Part shown: one piece after another, positions 49,673 through 61,100 of the stretch
Layout: every line of letters begins with the position of its first letter
Position numbering within the stretch: position 1 is the first letter of the stretch
NCBI RefSeq assembly: GCF_003096015.2
Contig: NZ_CP029185.2
Span: 1,398,001-1,462,000, forward strand
Reading direction: 5' to 3'
DNA from: Limnobaculum parvum
GTDB taxonomy: Bacteria; Pseudomonadota; Gammaproteobacteria; Enterobacterales; Enterobacteriaceae
DNA length: 64,000 bases
Position numbers and translations under genes: made by a program
Notes under the pieces: model-generated
What the model was told of the DNA's origin: nothing
Seen by the model: only the letters and a program-made list of their open reading frames with translations
Databases searched by the model: none

Positions 49673-51448
49673 ATGTTGTTGGTAAAACGAAAAATTATTA
49701 AAAATTTGGCGGTCAAATGTACATTAACGGCGTTGATGGCATTTCCATTGGGCGGATGTGCAGCTGATGAAGACCTGAATAATCAGGCTCCAGCCACTAT
49801 TTCTGCAGAAGCAGCAACTGCAACGGCAGGGGAATCAGCAACAATAGCAGAAACACCCGCTATTGAAGTCCCTGCACAAGACCCAGCTCTTGTTGCTCAA
49901 GCTCGCGATGCGTTAATGACAGCATTGCCAGCAGGCGTAACGTTAAAGTTCATGCCTGAGTTGAGTTCGGTTTATGCCGTTTCAGAAATAAAGTCCCTTT
50001 GGGAAGATGAGAAAGTTCAGAAACAGTTTGAACAGCAACTAGCCGAAATGGCGCTGGCGGGTATACAACCTCAATTTGGGCAATGGGCGAAATTATTAAC
50101 TCAGCCTGACATTACCGGTATGGCGAGAGATGCCATCTTGACTGATGCTTTGTTGGGCTATATGCATTTTGTTGAGGGTGTTAAAACTAATGGCAATCGT
50201 TGGTTATATAACAATGGCGCTTACAAAATGGCGGCCCCTTCGGTTGAGGCAATCGCTCAATGGCAGCAGGCAGTAAAAGATGGTAACTCAGAAGCGTTTA
50301 TTCAAAGTTTAGCGCCGCAAAATATCTTCTATAGCAAAATGCATGATTCATTAAAGCCATTAGTTGAAGATGTTCAACCATGGCCGCAAATCACGCTTTC
50401 CAAGCAGAGTTTACGTCCAGGGAGCAGCAATAAAGATGTTCCTGCACTACGAGATATTCTGGCTCGCAGCGGTTTTATCAAGGGTGAAGGGGGTAATTCT
50501 CATGATGCAACAGCAGAAGGCGGGGCTTCATCATCTAAGAAAAAAGTATCACTGGTATATAGCGGTGAACTGGTTGATGGCGTAAAACGTTTTCAGCAAA
50601 TGTATGGAATGGAAGCTGATGGTGTCATCGGTGATAGCACGCGTGAAGCGTTAAATATGGCACCGCAAACTCGTGCCGCTATTTTGGCGTTGAATATTCA
50701 GCGCTTACGCTTATTACCGAAGGATATGAGTCACGGTATTTTTGTTAACATTCCAGATTACACGCTGTTTTACTACGTCAATAATGAATTGGTTTTAGAG
50801 TCCCGAGTTATTGTCGGCTCGGTAAAACGTAAAACACCATTGATGAGCAGTGCGTTAAATAATGTGGTCGTTAACCCACCGTGGAACGTTCCGGTTAAAT
50901 TGATTCGTGAAGATTTAGCGCCTAAAGCTAAGCGCGATGTGGAATATCTGAAACGCGGTGGCTATACGGTCTATTCCGGTTGGGGTAAAGGCGCTACCGT
51001 TGTTGATCCAAGTACGATTAATTGGTCAGCTGGCGGAAACTATCGCTTACAGCAGGCTCCTGGTCGGAGTAATGCATTAGGACGCTTTAAGTTTAATATG
51101 CCGAATGATGATGCTATCTATTTGCATGATACCCCTAACCATCGCTTGTTTGACAAAAATATGAGAGCGTTAAGTTCAGGCTGTATTCGGGTTAATAAAG
51201 CCTCCGAACTGGCTAATATTCTGTTAAATGGCGTGGGTTGGGATGACAACAAAATACAAAACACGCTGAAGCGCGGCAGCACGACTTATGCCAATATTCG
51301 AGAAGAGATCCCTGTGCAGCTTTATTATATGACCTCTTGGGTGTCAAATAGCGGTAATCCTGAATATCGTACCGATATTTATGGATACGACAGTGCGGCA
51401 CAAGAAGGAATTAAAGAATTACCTCAGGTAGAAAAGTTATTGCGCTAA
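49673..51448 (+). CDS. ldtD: L,D-transpeptidase LdtD (YcbB)
   Basis: Makes 3-3 (mDAP-mDAP) crosslinks in peptidoglycan and in E. coli can bypass penicillin-binding proteins. 591 residues. After the signal sequence come the scaffold and substrate-capping regions, a peptidoglycan-binding domain (VDGVKRFQQMYGMEADGVIGDSTREAL, near 300-330) and the YkuD domain. The YkuD domain holds YLHDTPNHRLF and SSGCIRVNKA, with catalytic Cys504. The N-terminus reads FPLGGCAAD, which fits a lipobox with Cys29; that is not obvious in E. coli LdtD and would make this a lipoprotein. It is next to mepK, whose product cuts the same crosslinks. Confidence 0.95.
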   Translation: MLLVKRKIIKNLAVKCTLTALMAFPLGGCAADEDLNNQAPATISAEAATATAGESATIAETPAIEVPAQDPALVAQARDALMTALPAGVTLKFMPELSSVYAVSEIKSLWEDEKVQKQFEQQLAEMALAGIQPQFGQWAKLLTQPDITGMARDAILTDALLGYMHFVEGVKTNGNRWLYNNGAYKMAAPSVEAIAQWQQAVKDGNSEAFIQSLAPQNIFYSKMHDSLKPLVEDVQPWPQITLSKQSLRPGSSNKDVPALRDILARSGFIKGEGGNSHDATAEGGASSSKKKVSLVYSGELVDGVKRFQQMYGMEADGVIGDSTREALNMAPQTRAAILALNIQRLRLLPKDMSHGIFVNIPDYTLFYYVNNELVLESRVIVGSVKRKTPLMSSALNNVVVNPPWNVPVKLIREDLAPKAKRDVEYLKRGGYTVYSGWGKGATVVDPSTINWSAGGNYRLQQAPGRSNALGRFKFNMPNDDAIYLHDTPNHRLFDKNMRALSSGCIRVNKASELANILLNGVGWDDNKIQNTLKRGSTTYANIREEIPVQLYYMTSWVSNSGNPEYRTDIYGYDSAAQEGIKELPQVEKLLR

Positions 51449-51490
51449 TGCAGTAATCCTTTTATTTCTGTTGTCATAATAATATGTGTT

Positions 51491-51518
51491 TACGGGTGCT
51501 TACATTTAAGCACCCGTA
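51491..51518 (+). terminator. 12-bp hairpin after ldtD
   Basis: TACGGGTGCTTA (51491-51502), loop CATT, TAAGCACCCGTA (51507-51518). It is very stable but has no T run, 42 bases past the ldtD stop. Confidence 0.6.
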
Positions 51519-51714
51519 GAAACAGTCAAAGTCTGGACTGTGGGGCATTAAAAGTTATGCTGTACACAGGCTTAATTTAATAGTCGATTGTTTTATTAAC
51601 ACTTTTGCTTACTACATTGATAGTGAAACAATATGGCATAAATCAGTTCATGTCTGCGCCTATTGGTGTAACGAAATTATTTTGTAACCTGTTTTACTGA
51701 GTATAAATAGAATT

Positions 51715-52287
51715 ATGGATAAAATTGATCATCACCGTCGTAAATGGCTGACTATTAGTGGCGCAGCATTAGGTTTGGCACTGATTTCTGATGCGGCATT
51801 TGCTGCTTCCAGCACCTCAACGGCAAAAAAAGGTAAGAGTGCGCTACGTACCCGTACTTTGTTGGTTAAGAATATCAATACAAATGAAACTATTCAGTCA
51901 ACTTACTTTAACGGTAAGAGCTATGACAAAACAGAACTATCCCGTTTAAATCATATTTTCCGCGATCGGCGTAACGACCAAATTACCACCATTGATCCTC
52001 AGCTTTACGATAAGCTCTATTATTTACAAAAGCAGTTTGGTAATAAACAAATTGAGCTTATTTGCGGTTATCGTAGCGTAGACTCCAATAATGATATGCG
52101 TAGCCAGAAGCGTGGGGTAGCAAAGCATAGCTATCATACGTTAGGTCAAGCGGCTGATATTCGTATCGAAGGCGTACCGCTGAGAAGCCTGAGGGATGCT
52201 GCATTACAGATGAAATCCGGAGGGGTTGGCTATTACCCATCCAGTGATTTTGTACATGTTGACACTGGGCCAGTTAGAACCTGGTAA
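51715..52287 (+). CDS. mepK: Murein endopeptidase MepK (YcbK), M15A/DUF882
   Basis: Periplasmic zinc peptidase that in E. coli cleaves 3-3 crosslinks, the product of L,D-transpeptidases. 190 residues. The N-terminus HHRRKWLTISGAALGLAL with AFA near residue 30 is a Tat-type signal (twin Arg 8-9), as in E. coli. Zinc-site segments of the M15 family are seen: GYRSVDSNN, KHSYHTLGQAADIRIEG and FVHVDTGPVR. It is downstream of ldtD in the same direction, with a hairpin and its own leader between them. Confidence 0.93.
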   Translation: MDKIDHHRRKWLTISGAALGLALISDAAFAASSTSTAKKGKSALRTRTLLVKNINTNETIQSTYFNGKSYDKTELSRLNHIFRDRRNDQITTIDPQLYDKLYYLQKQFGNKQIELICGYRSVDSNNDMRSQKRGVAKHSYHTLGQAADIRIEGVPLRSLRDAALQMKSGGVGYYPSSDFVHVDTGPVRTW

Positions 52288-52313
52288 TTAGGGCTATTTT
52301 CGACATGAAATGT

Positions 52314-52342
52314 ATAAGGCGTCTACTCAGACGCCTTATTTT
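52314..52342 (+). terminator. Rho-independent terminator of mepK
   Basis: ATAAGGCGTCT (52314-52324), loop ACTC, AGACGCCTTAT (52329-52339), then TTTA. An 11-bp stem, 27 bases past the stop. Confidence 0.8.
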
Positions 52343-52430
52343 ATGCAGGGAGCTAAACAAATCAGAAAGAAGTGGTAATATAATTTATTGCTTAAAATAG
52401 TAATCATATTAGCTATGAGGGAGAGCTTCT

Positions 52431-53069
52431 TTGAAATACAAAATTATTCCAGTCACACCTTTCCAGCAAAATTGCACATTATTGTGGTGTGAAGAAACGA
52501 AACAGGCCGTGATTGTTGATCCTGGCGGGGAGCCTGCGATACTAAGCAAAACGATTGAAGAGCTGGGTTTAACACTGGTTAAAGTATTATTGACGCATGG
52601 ACATCTGGATCATGTCGGTGCAGCCAGTAAAATGGCACGACGTTACACGGTGCCGATTGTTGGGCCTCATAAAGATGATGCTTTTTTACTGGAAACGCTG
52701 TTAGAGCAAAGCGCCCGTTTTGGTTTAGAACATTGCACGCCATTTGTTCCAGACCGCTGGTTAGACGAAGGCGATATCGTTAAATTTGGTCATGTAGAAC
52801 TACAGGTTCGCCATACGCCTGGCCATACCCCAGGTCATGTTATTTTCTTCTCTGAATCTACCCGATTAGCATCCGTCGGTGATGTCTTATTTGCCGGTGG
52901 TATTGGTAGAACCGATTTCCCTCGGGGAGATTACCAAGCATTAATTACATCTATTCGCGATAAGTTATGGCCTCTGGGTAATGATGTTCAATTTATTCCG
53001 GGCCACGGGCCAATGTCTACTTTTGGTGAAGAGCGAATGACCAATCCGTTTGTTGCCGATCGGGCGTAA
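52431..53069 (+). CDS. gloC: Hydroxyacylglutathione hydrolase GloC (YcbL)
   Basis: Type II glyoxalase that hydrolyses S-D-lactoylglutathione in methylglyoxal detoxification. 212 residues with a metallo-beta-lactamase fold: THGHLDHVG (HxHxDH at 56-61), a metal His in HTPGHTPGHV, SVGDVLFAGGIGRTDFPRGD and FIPGHGP. The start is TTG with GAGGGAGAG upstream; MKYKIIPVTPFQQNC matches the family. In E. coli aspC comes next; here cdiBA does. Confidence 0.95.
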   Translation: MKYKIIPVTPFQQNCTLLWCEETKQAVIVDPGGEPAILSKTIEELGLTLVKVLLTHGHLDHVGAASKMARRYTVPIVGPHKDDAFLLETLLEQSARFGLEHCTPFVPDRWLDEGDIVKFGHVELQVRHTPGHTPGHVIFFSESTRLASVGDVLFAGGIGRTDFPRGDYQALITSIRDKLWPLGNDVQFIPGHGPMSTFGEERMTNPFVADRA

Positions 53070-53482
53070 TAGAGTTGTCTATCCAGTATACGACGGCAAA
53101 CAACTGCATATCACTTCATGTTTTTCTGGCGGCAATTGCCGCCGGGATCTCCTGCTAAATTGATAAACGAGTCTATATAGAGTCGAACGCTTTTTTTGAT
53201 GTGGTGTTATCAATAACGTCAGTTTGTTTTAATGTGGTATTTCAATATAAGCACCTTATTGAATAATAATGAACGCAATCAATATTAATAAGGTGTAATC
53301 ATTGCGTTGTTACACAAAATATCCCCCTTCATTTCTCAGAATTTAATTCTGAATAATATTTCTGCACCAACTTATTATCTGAAAATATATTATTTCTAAT
53401 ATTTATTTTTAATTAGTTAGTTTTATTAAAGAAAAAATAATATCATCTTGGAATTATATCAATTCAATGGACTACAAGACCG
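53070..53482 (+). promoter_or_regulatory. AT-rich gloC-cdiB region with nested inverted repeats
   Basis: 413 bases. GGCGGCAATTGCCGCC (53128-53143) is a perfect palindrome and probably the gloC 3' hairpin, without a T run after it. Further on, CACCTTATT (53252-53260) with AATAAGGTG (53287-53295) and AACGCAAT (53272-53279) with ATTGCGTT (53301-53308) interleave. The last 150 bases are nearly all A and T, suiting H-NS silencing of a transferred locus (inference). No -10/-35 pair is convincing. Confidence 0.45.
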
Positions 53483-55153
53483 ATGAATAAAGGGAGTTTT
53501 CTGTTGGTGTTATCGTGTTGGATAATGCTGGCACCAGAAATGGCCTATGCAGCCCCATTAAGCCCATCCGATAGAGAAGAAGCGCAACAACAACAGCGCG
53601 ATATCCTATTACAAAACCAACAGCAGCGAGATAATTTAGAGCGCAATGTGGAATTGCAACCGGCGCCGCCAGTTGCTACGCCTGAAATATCCGGGCGGTG
53701 TTTTTCCATTGCTCAAATTAATATTGACCAAACAACCCAACTCTCAGAAAACGATAAAAACCAGTTGGTCCAACCTTATATTAACCAGTGCATTGGTATT
53801 TCGCAGATATCCCAATTAGTCGAAGCGGTTTCCGAGTGGTATATCAGCCGCGGCTATATTACCAGTCGGGCGTTTTTAACCGAACAGGACCTCTCCTCCG
53901 GCACCCTGAATATTTGGGTACTGGAAGGCAAACTGGAAAACGTGCTGCTGGAAGGGGAGTCGACGACTGCCATTAGCATGGCGTTTCCCGGCCTCGAAGG
54001 AAAAATCTTTAACCTGCGTGATATTGAACAGGGCATGGAGCAGATTAACCGCCTGCGTACCGTTCCGGTACAGATTGAAATCTTACCGGGCAGCACGCAG
54101 GGATTATCGGTGGTGAATCTGGCGGCTACGCCGGAATTCCCACTGGATGTCACCTTGGGTTTTGATAACAGCGGGCAAAAAAGTACCGGCACCGGGCAGA
54201 TGAACGCATCGATTACCGGCAATAACCTGCTGAGGATTGCCGATAAATGGTTTGTGAGCGGCGCTAAAAGCAGCGATTTATCCAACAGTCATGACGCTCA
54301 AAGTTTACAGGCCAGCCTTAGCGTGCCTTATGGTTACGCCCTGTTTGATTACAGCTACTCTTGGAGTGACTACCTGAGTGGCATAGATAACCGGGGCTAT
54401 GTATGGCGTTCACGCGGCGATAGCCAAACCCACCGACTGAACAGCAGTTGGACGCTGTACCGCGACGGCGATATTAAAACCGCCTTGTCTTTCGGGGTCA
54501 CGCACCGCATTAACCGCAATTACCTCAACGAGGTTCTGCTGGAAAGCAGCAGTCGTAAACTGTCGAGCTTCACGATTGGCGTCAACCACGGTCAAAAATT
54601 GTGGGGTGGTTTTGCCACGCTCAACCCGGCGTACAGTCAAGGTGTGCCGTGGCTGGGGGCAGAAGATGACGAAGGAAAACTCGCCGGTGCGCCCAAAGCG
54701 GAATTTGCCAAATGGAGCGTCTCCGGCAGTTACTACCTCCCGTTAACCGAACGGGTGACCTGGTTGAGTAGCCTGTACGGCCAGTGGACACCGGACCGGC
54801 TGTACGGTAGCGAACGTTTAACCCTCGGCGGGGAAAGCTCTGTTCGAGGCTTTAAAGAGCAGTATCTGGCGGGAGACAACGGCGGCTACCTGCGAAATGA
54901 ATTGAATACCGCTCTGTTTACCATGCCGGTGATGGGGCAGGTGAGTCTGGTGACCGCGGTCGATGGCGGTTACCTGCAACACGACAGTCTGGATAAATAC
55001 GCTTCCGGCACCCTCTGGGGCGCGGCGGTGGGGGTGTCTACGGTGAATCGCCACGTCTCCAGCAGCTTTACGCTGTCCAAACCGTTGAAGTACCCGGACT
55101 GGCTCGACGCTGACCGCTACTCCGTCTATTACCGCATTGGACTTATGTTTTAA
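53483..55153 (+). CDS. cdiB: CdiB/ShlB-family two-partner secretion outer-membrane transporter
   Basis: Omp85-related pore that exports its partner CdiA. 556 residues. Signal peptide to about residue 23 (AYA). A Gln-rich plug-helix region follows, reading EEAQQQQRDILLQ. Two POTRA domains lie at about 70-220, the first beginning near GRCFSIAQINID. The C-terminal 16-strand barrel has motif VRGF at 454-457 in LGGESSVRGFKEQ and ends in a terminal Phe (IGLMF), which BamA recognises. The ribosome site is poor. It is 23 bases before cdiA, the E. coli-type cdiBA order. Base composition is richer in G+C than the genes to its left (55% in the line 54481-54540), which suggests transfer. Confidence 0.92.
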   Translation: MNKGSFLLVLSCWIMLAPEMAYAAPLSPSDREEAQQQQRDILLQNQQQRDNLERNVELQPAPPVATPEISGRCFSIAQINIDQTTQLSENDKNQLVQPYINQCIGISQISQLVEAVSEWYISRGYITSRAFLTEQDLSSGTLNIWVLEGKLENVLLEGESTTAISMAFPGLEGKIFNLRDIEQGMEQINRLRTVPVQIEILPGSTQGLSVVNLAATPEFPLDVTLGFDNSGQKSTGTGQMNASITGNNLLRIADKWFVSGAKSSDLSNSHDAQSLQASLSVPYGYALFDYSYSWSDYLSGIDNRGYVWRSRGDSQTHRLNSSWTLYRDGDIKTALSFGVTHRINRNYLNEVLLESSSRKLSSFTIGVNHGQKLWGGFATLNPAYSQGVPWLGAEDDEGKLAGAPKAEFAKWSVSGSYYLPLTERVTWLSSLYGQWTPDRLYGSERLTLGGESSVRGFKEQYLAGDNGGYLRNELNTALFTMPVMGQVSLVTAVDGGYLQHDSLDKYASGTLWGAAVGVSTVNRHVSSSFTLSKPLKYPDWLDADRYSVYYRIGLMF

Positions 55154-55176
55154 TTAAACGCATCAGGATAACCCGA

Positions 55177-58100
55177 ATGAACAATAACAGGGATGTTTTA
55201 CCAGTATCGACTCGTCGTCGCGTACTGAGCTATTTGATAAGTGTGCTGCTGTGTGTTCAGCCAATGGCACCGGCACTGGCGGCGGGCGTTCAGGTCGCTT
55301 CGGGCAATACCTCAACGGATAGCGCGGCTAACGGCGTACCGGTGGTGAATATCGCCACGCCAAACGGTGCGGGTGTGTCGCATAACCAATATCAACAGTT
55401 CAACGTTGGCAAAGAAGGGCTGATTTTAAACAATGCCACCGAGGCATTAAATCAGACTCAACTGGGTGGACTGATTCAAAATAACCCGAACCTGAAAGCT
55501 GGGCGGGAAGCCAATGCCATTATCAATGAAGTGGTGGGGGCGAATCGCTCACAGCTTCAGGGCTATACCGAAGTGGCGGGTAAACAGGCCAATGTGATGG
55601 TCGCCAACCCGTATGGCATTAGCTGTAGCGGCTGTGGTTTTATCAATACGCCCAACGTCACCTTAACCACCGGTAAACCGGTGCTGGACGCACAGGGGAA
55701 TGTGCAGGCGCTGGACGTCAGCAAAGGCACCATTACCATTGACGGTCAGGGGCTGGATGCGAGCAACAGCAGTTCGCTGGCGATTATCTCCCGCGCCACG
55801 GAAGTCAATGCGGCGGTATACGCAAAAGATTTAAGCGTTGTCAGCGGCAGCAACCGCGTGGGCAGCGACGGCAGCATCACGCCGATTGCCGGGGAAGAGG
55901 CGGCACCGAGGGTAGCGATTGATACCGGGGCCTTAGGGGGCATGTACGCCAACCGTATTCATATGGTATCCAGTGAGAAGGGGGTCGGGGTTAACCTGGG
56001 CAACCTGAATGCCCGACAGGGCGATATCCAACTGGATGCGAACGGAAAACTGACGCTGAATAACACCCTGTCGCAGGGTAAGCTGACGGTTCAGGCGGAT
56101 GAGCTGGCGCTACAGGGCAATCATAAAGCCAACGGCGATATTCGTTTAAACAGTCGGGGCGACATGCAGGTGAGCGACGGGGTCGTGGCCTCCGGAGCCA
56201 ATGTCAGCTTAGACAGTCAGGGAAAACTGAGCATCAACCACAGCAGCGTGGCGGCGGGTGTTGATGGGCAGGGCGTTGCCGGGCGCAACGGCAACTTATC
56301 CCTGAAAGCCAAGCATCAGCAGTGGCAGGGGAGCAACCTGACCGGCGCTGACGTCACGGTGACCAGTGAACAATTACTCCAACAAGACGGCGGCTCTCGC
56401 CTATTAGGCACCCAACACATCGACCTGAACGGCGGCCAACTGGTCTTAGAGGGCGGGGTCAGTGCGGGAACCGGATTAAGCCTGCAAGCGGATTCTCTTC
56501 AACTGGGCAGCGGCGCACAGCTTTTCGCCCAACAGGATATGGCGCTCAATTCTCTGGGGTATATCGACAACCAAGGTGAAATTAACGCCGGTAGCGTGTT
56601 GAATTTACGCACCGGGGCGCTAACCAACGCCGGCACGCTGAATGCCAACGGCGATAGCCAACTGAACGTGGTCACGCTGGATAACCGAGGCTTTATTCAA
56701 TCGGTGGGTGAGCAGCGCGTGTTGAGCGAACAGGTCAACAACAGCGGTACCCTACAGTCTGGCGGTAATATGCGGATTCAGGCTAACGGGGTAACCAACA
56801 CCGGGAAGGTGGGTTCTCAACAACACCTCAGTGTCACCGCGCGCGACTGGCTGAATGTCGGCAGCACCGGTACGCTGATGGCGAATCTGAATAGCGATAT
56901 CGCCACTGCCTCGTTGAGTAACGCCGGGGCGATACAGGCGTTGGGTGAACAGCGTCTGACGGCGGCTAAACTGACCAATCAGGGGACGGTGCAGTCCGGC
57001 GGCAATCTCGTGATTCAGTCGGATGAAATCACGAATGCGGGCAAGATGGGTAGCCAAGGGTCATTAAGCCTGACGGCCCGTGACTGGCTGAACGTTGAGC
57101 GTTCCGGCGTGTTATTTAGTCGCGGTGAAAGCCAGTTAACCCTTGGGGCGCTCAATAACGCCGGTATTATTCAGGCGCTGGGCGACCAACGTGTATCTGC
57201 GACGCAGTTGAATAACAGCGGTTCGTTGCAGTCAGGGCGTCAGCTTACGGTAAGCGCTCAGGATATCAACCTCACCGGCACGCTGGGTGCTGGGCAGGGT
57301 CTGGCTGTCACGGCGAGCAATGGGCTGAATGTGGGGCAATCGGGCAGTGTAATCAGCGAGGGCGACCTGTCGGTTAACGCCGCCCAATTGCAGTTTGACG
57401 GTGCGGCCAGCGCGTTGGGGGCGCTGACGTTCAATGCCACCGGGTTAAGCACAGGGCAAAACAGCCGTTTACTCAGCGAACAACATATTGGGTTGATGGC
57501 ATCCAGCATGCAGTTAGCCGGGCTGATGGCATCGCAGGGCAGCCTCTCACTGGACGCCGCGCAACTGACATCGTTAATCGGCTCACAGGTTCAGGCTAAA
57601 GGGGAGATCGGCATTATTGCGCGCCAGAACAGTGAACTGGACGGGGTGTATGCCACGCAGGGCAACCTGACGCTGACGACGCAGGCGCTTAATCTGCAAG
57701 GGACGCTGGCAGCGCAACAGCATATCCGGCTGGATGCGGGGCAGTTCTCGAATCAGGGGCTGGTGCAGGCCGACGAGATTCAGATTCAGGGGCAATACCT
57801 GAACAATACCGGCACCCTGCTGGCGATGAGCCAGCTGTTACTGGATGTTGGGCAAACGGATAACCAAAGCAGTGGTAAATTGTTCAGTGCAGGCCATCTG
57901 GCCCTGAACGGCAATGGGCTAAACCAGCAGGGGCAGATAATTGCGCTGGGCGATATTGATATTGTCGTGAGGCAAGACCTGACCCAGAACGGCACCCTCG
58001 CCGCGGGCGGCCTGTTATCGCTGAACAGCGAGGGGGCGATAACGCAAAATGGCACCCTACAAGGGAACGGCATCACCCTGAACAGCGGGGGCGCGTTGGT

Positions 58101-61100
58101 GAATAACGGCAGCCTGACCGCCGGGCGTGACCGTGTGTCGCTGAATGCGGCTGATATCACACTGGCGAGCGGCAGCAGCCTTCAGGCCGGTGGCGATGTT
58201 GAAATAACCAGCCAAAATTCCATTGCCCACAACGGCTTTACCGGCACGGCAGGCAATTTACGCCTGAGCGCGGTGAACAATATCACCAACAGTTCGCTGC
58301 TGTATGCGGCGGGGGATATGCGCCTGTTTGCTGACAACATCAGCAACCTGAAGGGCGATATTCTGGCAGGCAACAGCCTGTGGATGCAGAAGGACGCGGC
58401 GGGGAATGCCAATAGTCTGGTGTTGAACCGGTCGGGGACGATTGAGACGCATGATGGTGATATTACGATCAATACGGCGTACTTGCTGAATGAACGGGAT
58501 GGGTTGACTGTTACGCAGACTGAACAGGATTTAATGAGTGAATATGATTGGTTAACAGGGGTGGATGCGAAGGTTCCGTTTAGTGAGTTAAAGTGGGGAG
58601 AGTATGGCTTTTATTCTACTTATCAGTGCGTACAAGATAGTGGAGCGAATGGTGGTGGTTGTAGCACTATTATTAACTATTACAGTTATACATCCCAAGA
58701 ATATGTCAGCAAAAAAATTCCTACTTATATTTCGACCATAGGTGTTACCAGCAACGGACAATCTGCCAGAATAGCTTCAGGGCGTGATTTATTTATTTCA
58801 GCGGGTGAATTGCAGAACCGTGCCAGTGACATTCTGACCACCCGCGATGCGTTTTTGTCGGGTAGTACGTTTAATAATCAGTCATGGTTTGCCGGAACTG
58901 AAACACAATATCAAAACTATGAATCTCAATCTTTGGAACCTGCCCCTGATTTATTGTCTGAACAGCCATCCGTAATCCTCCATCCTATTGAAAAAAATAT
59001 TGTTGCAGATAGGGGAATTGATTACAGCTGGTATTACAAATACTATGGGAACCAAATAAAGAAAAATGATCGATATATTTATTACAAAGCCACTGGTGAA
59101 AAATTCTTCGAGCGTTCCGACGATTCCGAACTCTACCGTTCCACCATCCAAGCCGGTGGTAATTTGTATGCTTCCTTTGATAACGATATCAGCAATACCA
59201 CCACGGTCGCCAATGCGGGCAATATCAGTCATAGCCTGAACGCACCCACGCTCAACGTGCTGGAGGCGTATTCGATACCGGGAAATGACAATGGCCTGTT
59301 TGTCACCAATCCTGATTTTGGTCGGTTAGACCTGATTAACGCCGGTGGCGATGCTAACGGCATGTACCTTATTACCACCAACCCGAAGCTCAACGGGCTG
59401 GGCGTACTTAATGACGGGCTGTTTAACGATTTGTACGCCATGCTGGGCCGACACCCTGGGCAGTCGCCACGTGAAACCGACAGCCGGTTTACCGATAAAA
59501 ATAAATTTTTAGGCTCGGCCTATTTTCTTGACCGTTTAGGCTTACACCCTGATTTCAATTACCGTTTTCTGGGTGATGCCGCTTTTGATACCCGCTATAT
59601 CAGCGATGCCATGCTAAAGCAGACCGGTAGCCGTTACATCAACGGTGTCGGTTCCGATTTGTCACAAATGCAGTATCTGATTGATAACGCAGCACAGGCC
59701 TACGGCTCGCTGGGGTTAACCTTTGGGATAAGCCTGACGACAGAACAGATTGCCCGATTGGACAAGAGCATTGTTTGGTGGGAGCCGGTGACCGTTCAGG
59801 GCCACACCGTTCTGGCACCCAAACTCTATCTGGCTAAAAACGATGTTACTGCGGTTTCAGGCAGCGTGATTAAAGGCGGGCATGTTGAGCTGGAAGCGGG
59901 GCGCTTAATCAACAGCAACGGTAGCCTGTTGGCGGATAACTCCCTGTTTATCGACAGTTGGAGCACCATTGACAATATCAACGCCGGGCAAATAAAAGCC
60001 GGTGGCTTCCTCGGCATGACGGCGATGGACGATATCCGCAATATTGGTTCCACCATTCGTGGTCAGCAGGTGGCGCTGGACAGTATTGATGGCAGTATTG
60101 TTAACCGTACCGAGACCCAACAGTGGGATGTATCCGGTAAAGTGGATGATGGTTGGTATGGGAGACAACAGACGCGAGCCTACTCAACAACGGAAGTGGG
60201 TGACATTGCCTCTATTCAGTCTGAAAAGGGAATGAGCCTGAGTGCGGGTAAGAATATCGATTTAATTGCCTCAGAGGTAATCAGCGAAAAAGGCCCTCTG
60301 TTACTCAATGCTGGGCAGGATATCAATATACAGACGGCTCATCAGAAGGAGTCGGTACAGGTTGGTAAAAACAAAACCGAAGCGGAAGGTGCTATTCGTA
60401 GCACCGTGGAGAGCGGCGGTAGCCTCAGTATCGCGGCTGGCCGTGATATCAACGCTCAGGCTGCCGAAATCATTGCGGAAGATTCGGTTGCACTGGCCGC
60501 CGGTCGTGACGTTAATCTGACCACGGCAGAAAGTCGCGTTTATCAGGAAACTCACGGTAAACGTTCCAAGAACATTGATGAATCTGTTCGTCAGCAAGGC
60601 ACCGAAATCGTCAGCGGTGGAAACGTTCAAATTGTGGCGGGTCACGATGCTAACTTAAACGCTGCTGACGTTCAGGCCGATGGAAATCTGGGCGTGTATG
60701 CCGGTAACGATATTAACGTCACCAGCGCCACCGAAAGCGATTACCATTTTGCCGAAAAGACCACGGTGAAGAAAAAGACGTTCTCCAAAAAGACCACCCA
60801 CACCGTTGAGCAGGACTATGCCACTCACGAAAAGGGTGCATTGTTAAGTGGAGATAAAGTCACACTGTCAGCGGGTCATGATTTGAACGTGGAAGGCTCT
60901 TCTGTTGCCGGAGAAGGTAACGTGGTGCTGGCCGCCGGTCATAATGTGAATGTGGTTGCCGCAACCGAGGAACAATCCACCTATCGCCTGAAGGAAGTGA
61001 AGAAGAGCGGCATGATGAGTAACGGCAGTCTGGGGGTGACCATTGGTTCCCAGTCGAGCAAGTCTACTTATGATGGTGCTGAAGTTACTCAGAGTGATGC

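Noticed and set aside
53467..53490. Seven-codon frame MDYKTDE overlapping the cdiB start
   Set aside because: It has no ribosome site and is short enough to be chance; no reason to call a leader peptide.
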